DNA from: Flavobacterium sp.
Lineage (GTDB): Bacteria; Bacteroidota; Bacteroidia; Flavobacteriales; Flavobacteriaceae
Reading direction: 5' to 3'
Length of the DNA stretch: 46,456 bases
Assembly (NCBI GenBank): GCA_030152225.1
Contig: JASLHL010000307.1
Coordinates: 1-46,456, forward strand
A program made the position numbers and the translations under genes. The notes beneath the pieces are model-generated. The model worked only from the letters and a program-made list of their open reading frames with translations. It was not told the origin of the DNA and did not search any database. Positions 35,242-42,893 of this stretch are shown piece by piece (the stretch's first letter is position 1; each line of letters opens with the position of its first letter).

Positions 35242-37137
35242 ATGAAAAAATTAGTTGCAGTTTTCTTCTGTTTTTTGCCGTTTTTACAACAGGCAAATGC
35301 ACAACAAAACCCTAATCCAGGGTATTGGCAACAACATGCAGATTATAGCATGGATGTCAAAATGGACGTTAAGAAATTCACCTATACAGGGAAACAAGCC
35401 GTAGCGTATACCAACAATTCACCTGATACCTTACGCAAGGTATTTTATCACTTGTATTTCAATGCTTTCCAACCTAACAGTGATATGGATGCCTTGTTGA
35501 TGTCTATTCCAGATCCAGATCCTCGTATGGTAAACACCAAAGAAATTAGAGGGCGTAAAATCTATGAAAGTAAAATCAATAAGCTCAAAGAGAGCGAAAT
35601 AGGCTTCCTCAAAATCAAAAACCTTACACAAGACGGCCTAGCTGTTGAACATCAAGTGGTAGGAACAGTAATGGAAGTAACGTTAAAAGTACCACTTGCG
35701 CCGAATCAAACAACTGTATTAGATTTAACCTTTGATGGACAAGTTCCGCAAATGATCCGCAGAGCTGGACGCAATAGCAAAGAAGGCGTTGCCTTATCCA
35801 TGGCACAATGGTTTCCAAAACTAGCGGAATACGACTTTGAAGGATGGCACACAGAACAGTACTTAGGAAGAGAATTTCACAGCGTCTGGAGTGATTACGA
35901 CGTAAAAATAACTCTAGACAAAGACTATATTGTTGGTGGGACAGGAATCTTACAAAACAATAACGAAATTGGTCATGGATATGAAGATCCAGGAGTGAAA
36001 GTTGGCCCTCTTAAAGGGAAAACCCTAACGTGGCATTTCAAAGCGGCCAATGTACTAGATTTTACTTGGGCTGCAGATCCTAACTACATTCACGATATAT
36101 ACGATGGTCCTAATGGAGTTAAGTTGCATTTTTTATATAAAAACAACCCTGCCATTGTAGAAAACTGGAAAAAATTACAACCCATTACAGCTCAATTAAT
36201 GGATTTCTTCAACAAAAATGTTGGGGACTATCCCTATTCCCAATATTCTGTAATTCAGGGTGGAGATGGTGGTATGGAGTATTCCATGTGTACCTTAATC
36301 ACAGGTGAACGCAAATTTCCAAGCCTAGTTGGTGTTACAGCACATGAATTAGCGCACAGCTGGTTTCAACACGCTTTAGCAACCAATGAAACGAAACATG
36401 AATGGATGGATGAAGGTTTTACGACTTTTATTTCTGATTTGGCTATGTTGCAAATCTTGCCTAAAGATGATTTAGAAGACGATAATCCCTTTGCTTCTAC
36501 CTACAAAAGTTACTACAACATGGTGGCGCGAAACATTCAAGAGCCTTTAACTACGCATTCTGATCACTATTTGACCAATAGAGCGTATTCTATTTCGGCC
36601 TACAGCCGAGGATCCATCTTTTTAACCCAATTGGCTTATATCATTGGGTGGGATAATATGATGGAGACGATTAAAGAATTTTACCGCCAATACAAATTTA
36701 CCCATCCTACGCCTAACGACTTTAAACGTACAGCAGAGCGTTTAACAGGAGCAAATTTGGATTGGTACATGACTGATTGGACCATGACTACCAATACGGT
36801 AGATTATGCGGTATTATTTGTCGAAGAAATTCAAAAAAACCAGTCACTAGTCACCTTGAAGCGCATTGGTCGTGCAGGAATGCCTTTGGATATTTTAGTT
36901 ACTTACGAAGATGGGTCAATGGAAACCTTCTATGTACCTTATACAGCCATGATGTGGAATAAACCCAACCAGTATATCGAATATGAACGTACGATTTTAG
37001 AAGGATGGGGCTGGGCGCAACCTGAATATAAGTTCATCATCTCTAAACCCAAAAGCACCATTAAAACGATTCTTATTGATCCTAGCCAATTTATGGCCGA
37101 TGTCAACCAAGAAAACAACGTTTTTCACAATGAATAA
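35242..37137 (+). CDS. M1 family zinc metallopeptidase
   Basis: This 631-residue gluzincin has a signal peptide (MKKLVAVFFCFLPFLQQANA), so it is secreted or periplasmic. The zinc site HELAHSW (His368, Glu369, His372) is followed 19 residues later by the third ligand Glu391 in EWMDEGF, the exact M1 spacing. The exopeptidase loop reads GGMEYS in place of the usual GAMEN, a change common in secreted bacterial members. N-terminal beta-rich and C-terminal helical domains flank the centre. It is an aminopeptidase by family; the substrate is unknown. Terminators lie on both sides. Confidence 0.94.
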   Translation: MKKLVAVFFCFLPFLQQANAQQNPNPGYWQQHADYSMDVKMDVKKFTYTGKQAVAYTNNSPDTLRKVFYHLYFNAFQPNSDMDALLMSIPDPDPRMVNTKEIRGRKIYESKINKLKESEIGFLKIKNLTQDGLAVEHQVVGTVMEVTLKVPLAPNQTTVLDLTFDGQVPQMIRRAGRNSKEGVALSMAQWFPKLAEYDFEGWHTEQYLGREFHSVWSDYDVKITLDKDYIVGGTGILQNNNEIGHGYEDPGVKVGPLKGKTLTWHFKAANVLDFTWAADPNYIHDIYDGPNGVKLHFLYKNNPAIVENWKKLQPITAQLMDFFNKNVGDYPYSQYSVIQGGDGGMEYSMCTLITGERKFPSLVGVTAHELAHSWFQHALATNETKHEWMDEGFTTFISDLAMLQILPKDDLEDDNPFASTYKSYYNMVARNIQEPLTTHSDHYLTNRAYSISAYSRGSIFLTQLAYIIGWDNMMETIKEFYRQYKFTHPTPNDFKRTAERLTGANLDWYMTDWTMTTNTVDYAVLFVEEIQKNQSLVTLKRIGRAGMPLDILVTYEDGSMETFYVPYTAMMWNKPNQYIEYERTILEGWGWAQPEYKFIISKPKSTIKTILIDPSQFMADVNQENNVFHNE

Positions 37138-37193
37138 AACCGCGTAATTATGGGTGATTAGAACTACATCTCCTAAATCGCAAGAAAAAATAT

Positions 37194-37222
37194 AAAAGTC
37201 CTAGTTTATTTCTAGGACTTTT
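37194..37222 (+). terminator. Terminator after M1 peptidase gene
   Basis: A perfect inverted repeat AAAAGTCCTAG/CTAGGACTTTT with a seven-base loop is followed by CTTTTATAG. It lies just before the rnpA promoter element. Confidence 0.85.
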
Positions 37223-37248
37223 CTTTTATAGATATCGTTTTCCTTTTC

Positions 37249-37256
37249 TACCTTTG
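37249..37256 (+). promoter_or_regulatory. Candidate rnpA promoter (-7 element)
   Basis: TACCTTTG matches TAnnTTTG exactly and ends eight bases before the rnpA ATG (37265), implying a very short or absent leader. No clear TTG is seen at -33. Confidence 0.5.
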
Positions 37257-37264
37257 CACCATCT

Positions 37265-37678
37265 ATGACAAAACAAGACGAAACTTATCCAAAAGAAGAA
37301 AAGCTAAAAGCTAAAAAGCTTATAGATGAATTATTTATAACAGGAAAATCTGTGAGTAAATACCCCCTTCGCTTGGTTTATATTGAGGTAAACGACGAAC
37401 AAGCTCCTCCCTTACAGACTGGTGTTTCCGTGTCTAAACGCCATTTTAAAAAGGCAGTAGACCGCAATTATTACAAGCGTTTACTACGTGAAACTTACCG
37501 AAAAAATAGAACGCTTATCTTGGATCAGGTAGATCAAAAGTTTGCAATGATGTTGTTTTACCAAACCAAAGATCGCCTAAGCTATCAAGAAGTAGAACAC
37601 AAAATGAAAGGTTTGTTTGAAAAGTTTGTCCACCAATACCAACAAACCCGTATAGAAAGCGAAAATCAATCGATTTAA
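37265..37678 (+). CDS. rnpA: Ribonuclease P protein component
   Basis: This small basic protein (137 residues) supports the RNase P RNA in 5' processing of tRNA precursors. The family's RNR motif is clear in AVDRNYYKRLLRETYRKNRT. The N-terminal sheet region VSVSKRHFKKA precedes it, and a K-A-K-K-L-I-D-E-L-F opening (phosphate-binding helix) is also typical. The neighbouring genes do not include the rpmH-yidC cluster found in many bacteria, which is normal for Bacteroidota. A bidirectional terminator follows. Confidence 0.95.
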   Translation: MTKQDETYPKEEKLKAKKLIDELFITGKSVSKYPLRLVYIEVNDEQAPPLQTGVSVSKRHFKKAVDRNYYKRLLRETYRKNRTLILDQVDQKFAMMLFYQTKDRLSYQEVEHKMKGLFEKFVHQYQQTRIESENQSI

Positions 37679-37762
37679 GTCATTTTTAAACTAAAACAAG
37701 ACCGAATAGAGGCTCTCTAAAGAACAACAGCTTAAAACGTCTTATTTTACATATAGCTTATA

Positions 37763-37800
37763 AAAAAAGCGTAGCAAATGATCATTTGCTACGCTTTTTT
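37763..37800. terminator. Bidirectional terminator between rnpA and DUF4837 gene
   Basis: AAAAAAGCGTAGCAAATG and its complement CATTTGCTACGCTTTTTT form a nearly loopless perfect hairpin with A and T tracts. It serves rnpA (plus) and the DUF4837 gene (minus), whose stop codon touches its end. Confidence 0.93.
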
Positions 37801-38792
37801 TATTGATATACGCGTAAGGTCCGTATGATGGCTTCTAATTCGAGCATTACATTGCGCTTACTCATTGAAGGATTATACGTAAACCCTTCAATGACCAAAT
37901 AATATTTCTGGTCTTCTTTTTTTACAATATAGGTCAAATACGGACCGCCCATAAAGCTATTTTCCATGTCCCAAACACCAGTAATTTCAGTAATTTCAAA
38001 TCCTTGGAGTTCCATCGTTTTATGTATGGGTTCGGCATCGACAATCAAATTCATAAATGTATTCGGCTCAGAAGAATGAACGTATTGCTCCACCACAGAG
38101 TCTCTCAAAACGTTAATTTCTCTCGTCAATTCTCTTTGGTCTTGGAAGGACTTTACGTCCTTAAAAGGCAAACTATAGACCAAGATATTGCTATTTCCAG
38201 AAGCGATTTCCTTTTTGTACCACACAAAATTATCGTCTACCAATACGCGTTTATACGAAACAGGTAAATCGAGGTTTATCTTGTATTTTTGGTGTAAAAA
38301 AACCGTCTCATGCAAAGTACCTTCTTTTATCCGCTTTTGTATATCACTGATTTCTTGTTGGTGAAATCGACTGATAATAGAATCCTTATGCTTTAAAAAA
38401 TTGTCTATTACACTTTTGTTATCCGTTCCTTGAATTAAAAAACAATTCTGAGGTTGTGAATATTCGTCAATCAACAGTTCGAAATTGGCGTGATCCTGAC
38501 CTACAGTAACATACACAATATGCTTATTACTCTTGGTTGTGCTTTCGAATATACGTGGCGATTGTTGATCGATATCAAACTTGGGCTCCACGGGTAAAAT
38601 CCCATCAATAGCTGCAGCCAGATAATTTCGAATAGTATCTCCTACATTACTCAACCACAAATCATCATCAATAACCACCAATACTTGGTTAGCTTGGCCT
38701 TGTACTGATGTTTGTAGTGCTTCATTTCGCATGGGTTTAGTACAACTCACACAAAATGCGAAACAAGTGATATAGAAAATAAAATATCTCAA
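37800..38792 (-). CDS. DUF4837 family lipoprotein
   Basis: This 330-residue lipoprotein has a signal ending in FCVSC (Cys17). The mature part has QVLVVIDDDLWLSNVGDTIR, IVYVTVGQDHANFELLID and a C-terminal GGPYLTYIVKKEDQKYYLVI segment matching the DUF4837 family, found only in Bacteroidota and of unknown function. It begins ten bases after the MltD-like gene, so they are probably co-transcribed, suggesting an envelope or cell-wall role. This is inferred from context only. The stop codon overlaps the shared terminator. Confidence 0.88.
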   Translation of the reverse strand: MRYFIFYITCFAFCVSCTKPMRNEALQTSVQGQANQVLVVIDDDLWLSNVGDTIRNYLAAAIDGILPVEPKFDIDQQSPRIFESTTKSNKHIVYVTVGQDHANFELLIDEYSQPQNCFLIQGTDNKSVIDNFLKHKDSIISRFHQQEISDIQKRIKEGTLHETVFLHQKYKINLDLPVSYKRVLVDDNFVWYKKEIASGNSNILVYSLPFKDVKSFQDQRELTREINVLRDSVVEQYVHSSEPNTFMNLIVDAEPIHKTMELQGFEITEITGVWDMENSFMGGPYLTYIVKKEDQKYYLVIEGFTYNPSMSKRNVMLELEAIIRTLRVYQ

Positions 38793-38802
38793 CAGATTGG
38801 AT

Positions 38803-40296
38803 TTAATTAATTCTCAATTTCATCCCAGGTTGTAAGGTTGAATGATCACTCATGTTATTTAAAGCTTTCAATTTAGAAATCGTTACACCAGGTAGATTCT
38901 TGCTAATGGAATAGAGAGAATCTCCTTTTTTAACGACGTAATATCCATTGGTTGACGCTTGTGCAACTGCAGATTTTCCAACAATTAATTTCTTACCTGG
39001 ATAAATAACATTCGTTTTCATATTGTTTAATTGTTTTAATTGAACAACAGAAAGACCATACTTTTTGGCAATTACACCAACACTTTCGCCTTTTCGAATG
39101 GTGTGATACTTGTTGCGCACCCCTGATGTTTGCGCAATCGCAATATCATAATTCGGTTTTTCTTTGCGATTTTCCTCAAAATCGACATAGGCATATATTT
39201 TCTCTTCATTTGAAACCAGTACACCTGCGCGATCTAATGGCAAGCGAACAAAATTCAATTCACTAGAAGAATAGGGAATTACTTTTAATTTATAGGTTGG
39301 GTTTAAAAACTCTAATTCCTCTTGACTTACGTCTAATAATTTAGAAATTTGTTCAAAGCTCATCATGCGTTTTACCGCCACAGTATCCGTTTGAACTAGT
39401 TTCATTGGAATATTTTCATTGGCTTTGATTCCGTGCTCTTTTGCGTATTCAAAAATATACATAGTTGCGTAAAAAGCAGGCAAATAGTTTTGCGTTTCGC
39501 GTGGCAAATTCGGACGAATATTCCAATAATTAGTTAGTCCATTAGAACGGCGAATTGCCTTAGAAACATTACCTGGACCTGCGTTATACGAAGCTAAAAC
39601 CAAGTCCCAATCACCAAAAATAGTATAGAGGTCTCCTAAGAATTTAGCTGCCGCTTCCGAGGCTTTTAACGGATCTACGCGATCGTCTTTAAAGGAAGAC
39701 ACTTCTAAATTATACTGTTTTCCAGTTGCGTACATGAACTGCCATAACCCAGTAGCTCCCATATGCGACACCGCTTTTGGATTTAATGCTGATTCAACAA
39801 TCGTTAAATACTTTACTTCCAGCGGAATATTATTTTTTGCTAATTGTTCTTCAAACAAAGGGAAATAGTACTCTGAAAGACCTAATAAGCGTTCAAACGA
39901 CTTTTTTCTCTTCTTCAAGAAAGACTTAATCAGTCGCTCTAAGGACTCGTTATACTCCACGTTAAATGGCGTTTTTTCATTGATCAATGCCAATCGCTCT
40001 TTCAAAATTTCCGTAGTTAATCCATCATACTCCGCCTCTTCTTCATTAAAAAAATCATCGCCTGTCAAATCTGCATTCATCTCTTCATACAAATCTTGGT
40101 TGATCAATTCACCTAGCCAAAGCTTCTCAATGCGTTCGCTAGTAGAATGATTGACAAAACTTGCCTTAATCGAATCCAAATATACCTGTGGATCTACTTC
40201 TTTCTTACTTCCTTCTATTCCTTCTGTTTGTTCTTGTGCACTTAAACTTAAAGATAATAGGCTAATAAGGGATAACGCTACTCCTTTATAAATCAT
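38803..40296 (-). CDS. mltD: MltD-like lytic transglycosylase with two LysM domains
   Basis: This 497-residue secreted or periplasmic protein has the signal peptide MIYKGVALSLISLLSLSLSA. The SLT domain shows the catalytic Glu in IVESALNPKAVS, followed by GATGLWQFMYATGKQYNLEV and VLASYNAGPGNVSKAI, the usual order of family-1 transglycosylases. Two LysM peptidoglycan-binding repeats follow (YHTIRKGESVGVIAKKYGLS and YYVVKKGDSLYSISKNLPGV). It cleaves glycan strands with anhydro-muramic acid formation. It is coupled to the DUF4837 gene. The region between pgk and this gene contains a 13-base-pair hairpin. Confidence 0.93.
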   Translation of the reverse strand: MIYKGVALSLISLLSLSLSAQEQTEGIEGSKKEVDPQVYLDSIKASFVNHSTSERIEKLWLGELINQDLYEEMNADLTGDDFFNEEEAEYDGLTTEILKERLALINEKTPFNVEYNESLERLIKSFLKKRKKSFERLLGLSEYYFPLFEEQLAKNNIPLEVKYLTIVESALNPKAVSHMGATGLWQFMYATGKQYNLEVSSFKDDRVDPLKASEAAAKFLGDLYTIFGDWDLVLASYNAGPGNVSKAIRRSNGLTNYWNIRPNLPRETQNYLPAFYATMYIFEYAKEHGIKANENIPMKLVQTDTVAVKRMMSFEQISKLLDVSQEELEFLNPTYKLKVIPYSSSELNFVRLPLDRAGVLVSNEEKIYAYVDFEENRKEKPNYDIAIAQTSGVRNKYHTIRKGESVGVIAKKYGLSVVQLKQLNNMKTNVIYPGKKLIVGKSAVAQASTNGYYVVKKGDSLYSISKNLPGVTISKLKALNNMSDHSTLQPGMKLRIN

Positions 40297-40311
40297 AATT
40301 TTATATTTTGA

Positions 40312-40348
40312 TATAGGGTATAGACACCATAGCTATCTATACCCTATA
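40312..40348. terminator. Inverted repeat between pgk and mltD
   Basis: A perfect 13-base inverted repeat (TATAGGGTATAGA, 40312-40324; TCTATACCCTATA, 40336-40348) has an 11-base loop. It sits four bases after the pgk stop and 15 bases before the mltD start. A T-tract is lacking on the minus strand, so it may be a partial terminator, an mRNA-stabilising hairpin or a protein site. Confidence 0.5.
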
Positions 40349-40351
40349 CTA

Positions 40352-41542
40352 TTATTCTTGTATTGCTTTGATACCAGGCAATATTTGTCCTTCTAACATT
40401 TCTAACATAGCCCCACCACCAGTCGATACATAGCTCATTTTAGGCGCTAATCCAAATTGTTTCACAGCTGCAACAGAATCCCCTCCTCCAACTAAAGAGA
40501 ATGTTCCTTTTGTCGTTGCTTCTGCGATGAAGTTTCCTAATTCAATGGTTCCATTGGCAAATTTCTCCATTTCAAATACCCCTAATGGTCCATTCCAAAG
40601 AATAATTTTAGAATCTAAAATCACCTTTTTCAAACTTGCTAGTGTCTCAGGTCCTACATCAAGTCCTTGCCATCCTGCAGGAATTGCTTTTACATCGACA
40701 ATTTGCGTTTGTGCATCTGCTGCAAACGCATTTGCTGCCACTACGTCAATAGGCAAATGAATCTCAACATTTTTTGCTTTAGCTTGCTCTAAAATACGCA
40801 AAGCCAATTCAATTTTATCATCTTCACAAATCGAATCACCGATAGATCCTCCAAGTGCTTTAACAAAAGTAAAGGCCATACCGCCACCAATAATCATGTG
40901 GTCTACTTTATCCAAAATATTTTCGATAATCGTAATTTTAGAAGATACTTTTGATCCACCTAAAATGGCCGTAACTGGTTTTTCTGTGCTGTGCAACACT
41001 TTGTTTATACTCTCAATTTCTTTGGCTAACAAATAACCGAAACACTTGTCATTGGGAAAGAATTTTGCTACAATTGTCGTTGAAGCATGGGCGCGATGTG
41101 CAGTTCCAAAAGCATCATTGATATAAAAATCTGCAAGCGAAGCCAAAGCAGCAGCAAAGGACTCATCGCCTTTTTCTTCTTCTGCATAAAAACGCAAGTT
41201 TTCCAATAAAAGCACCGCTCCAGGTTTACTGTTTGCAACCGCTTGTTTAACTGTATCTCCAATACAATCGTCCACAAATGTAACGTTTGTACCTAATACC
41301 TCTTGTGTTTTCTCGACAATATGACGTAGCGAGTACGCTTGGTTTTTTTCTCCTTTTGGACGTCCCAAATGAGAAACTAAAATGGCTATTCCACCATCCT
41401 TAATCACTTTGTCAATCGTGGGTTTTGCCGCTTCAATACGATTGGTGTCTGTCACCTCAAAAGCATCGTTCAACGGCACATTAAAATCAACGCGAATTAA
41501 AACTTTTTTATTATTAAAATTCACAGTATCAATTGTTTTCAT
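40352..41542 (-). CDS. pgk: Phosphoglycerate kinase
   Basis: This 396-residue glycolytic enzyme makes 3-phosphoglycerate and ATP from 1,3-bisphosphoglycerate and ADP. Typical blocks are KVLIRVDFNVPLND, ILVSHLGRPKGEKN, VLLLENLRFYAEEEKGD, TAILGGSKVSSKI, ILWNGPLGVFEMEKFANGT and the nucleotide-binding SLVGGGDSVAAVKQFG. The length is normal. The candidate promoter lies at 41577-41602, and the divergent neighbour is holB. No oddities are seen. Confidence 0.97.
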   Translation of the reverse strand: MKTIDTVNFNNKKVLIRVDFNVPLNDAFEVTDTNRIEAAKPTIDKVIKDGGIAILVSHLGRPKGEKNQAYSLRHIVEKTQEVLGTNVTFVDDCIGDTVKQAVANSKPGAVLLLENLRFYAEEEKGDESFAAALASLADFYINDAFGTAHRAHASTTIVAKFFPNDKCFGYLLAKEIESINKVLHSTEKPVTAILGGSKVSSKITIIENILDKVDHMIIGGGMAFTFVKALGGSIGDSICEDDKIELALRILEQAKAKNVEIHLPIDVVAANAFAADAQTQIVDVKAIPAGWQGLDVGPETLASLKKVILDSKIILWNGPLGVFEMEKFANGTIELGNFIAEATTKGTFSLVGGGDSVAAVKQFGLAPKMSYVSTGGGAMLEMLEGQILPGIKAIQE

Positions 41543-41576
41543 AGTTGTATTTTTCTAAAATAGGTTCCGATTAACG

Positions 41577-41602
41577 CAAATATAAATCTTTTTAAAATCC
41601 AA
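41577..41602 (-). promoter_or_regulatory. Candidate pgk promoter
   Basis: The minus strand carries TATATTTG (41584-41577) with TTG (41602-41600) 15 bases upstream, shorter than the usual 17-23 spacing. The leader to the ATG at 41542 would be about 28 bases. Confidence 0.4.
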
Positions 41603-41730
41603 CGTACGTTTATTTTCATTATTATCTTAATTTTCTCTTGGCAATTGCATTTCGAAATGCGAAGTACATCCCTCCCCTAATAAGGGGAAGTTTTCTTTTC
41701 TAAGACTTCCTCATACCCAAAGAATTCCTT

Positions 41731-41738
41731 TATATTTG
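41731..41738 (+). promoter_or_regulatory. Candidate holB promoter (-7 element)
   Basis: TATATTTG (TAnnTTTG) ends four bases before the holB ATG at 41743. If it is used, the mRNA would be leaderless. A -33 TTG is not evident. Confidence 0.4.
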
Positions 41739-41742
41739 CATT

Positions 41743-42888
41743 ATGTTATTTTCAGAAATCGTTGGTCAAAACCACATCAAAAACCACCTAGTACAAAGTG
41801 CTGCATCTGGTCGAATCCCGCATGCCCAATTGTTTATTGGACAGGAGGGTACAGGAACTCTTGCTATGGCAATTGCCTATGCGCAATACCTTCTTTGTCG
41901 CAATACAGGTGGAGAAAACACAGGTGGAAATGAAAGTTGTAATATCAAATTTAATGGGTTGATGCATCCCGACCTCCACTTTGTTTATCCTGTAGCCACA
42001 ACAACGGAAGTAACCAAACATCCAACCAGTGATAAATTCGCTGAAGCTTGGCGAGTTTTTATCAAAAACAATCCCTATGGCAGTTTATTTGACTGGTACA
42101 ACCACATTGATATTCAAAATAAGCAAGGCCAAATTGGCGTGGATGAAGCAGGAGAAATCCTCAAAAAATTAGCACTGAAATCCTATGAAGGAGGGTATAA
42201 GATCATGATTATTTGGATGGCTGATAAGCTCAATACAGAAGCGTCCAATAAGATTTTAAAAATTTTAGAAGAACCCCCTGCCAAGACGATTTTTATTTTA
42301 ATTGCCGAAAATGAAACCTCCATCCTCCAGACGATTCTGTCGCGTTGTCAATTGTTGCGTTTTACTGCATTAAACAGTGTTGAAATCGAACAAGCCCTAG
42401 TCAATCAAGGATGTGACAAACAACAAGCTGCTTTACTTGCACGTCAGGCACAAGGCAATTACAACAAAGCCTTGCAATTGAAGAGCAATGCAGCAGATTC
42501 TTCGGATTTTGAACAAAAATTTGTCACTTGGGTAAGAGCAGCCTTTCGCGCAAAAGGCAATGCTACAGTGATCAAAGATTTAGTAGATTGGAGTGAAGAT
42601 TTGGCTACTTTAGGACGAGAACAACAAAAGCAATTTTTAGAATTTTGTATTGAGTTGTTTCGCCAAGCCTTGTTGCACAACTACCAATCGGCTAATTTGG
42701 TTTACTACCAAACGACTGTTGATCGATTTAAACTAGAAAACTTTGCTCCATTTGTCAATGGTGCTAATATTGACGAAATATTCGAAGAGCTGTCCAATGC
42801 GATTTACCACATTGAACGCAATGGAAACAGCAAAATGATTTTTACAGATCTCTCGATTAAGCTAACGCGTTTAATTCATAAAAAATAG
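41743..42888 (+). CDS. holB: DNA polymerase III delta' subunit
   Basis: This 381-residue clamp-loader subunit opens MLFSEIVGQNHIKNHLVQSA. The P-loop position reads GQEGTGTL instead of GxxGxGKT, as expected for delta', which does not hydrolyse ATP. The zinc region shows only scattered Cys (LLCRN, ESCN), fewer than the usual four. ILKILEEPPAKTIFILIAEN and the arginine-finger motif ILSRCQLLRF (S-R-C) are present. It converges with the helicase gene; their stops are about five bases apart with no terminator between. The alternative DnaX is excluded by the dead P-loop and length. Confidence 0.9.
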   Translation: MLFSEIVGQNHIKNHLVQSAASGRIPHAQLFIGQEGTGTLAMAIAYAQYLLCRNTGGENTGGNESCNIKFNGLMHPDLHFVYPVATTTEVTKHPTSDKFAEAWRVFIKNNPYGSLFDWYNHIDIQNKQGQIGVDEAGEILKKLALKSYEGGYKIMIIWMADKLNTEASNKILKILEEPPAKTIFILIAENETSILQTILSRCQLLRFTALNSVEIEQALVNQGCDKQQAALLARQAQGNYNKALQLKSNAADSSDFEQKFVTWVRAAFRAKGNATVIKDLVDWSEDLATLGREQQKQFLEFCIELFRQALLHNYQSANLVYYQTTVDRFKLENFAPFVNGANIDEIFEELSNAIYHIERNGNSKMIFTDLSIKLTRLIHKK

Positions 42889-42893
42889 CGAAA

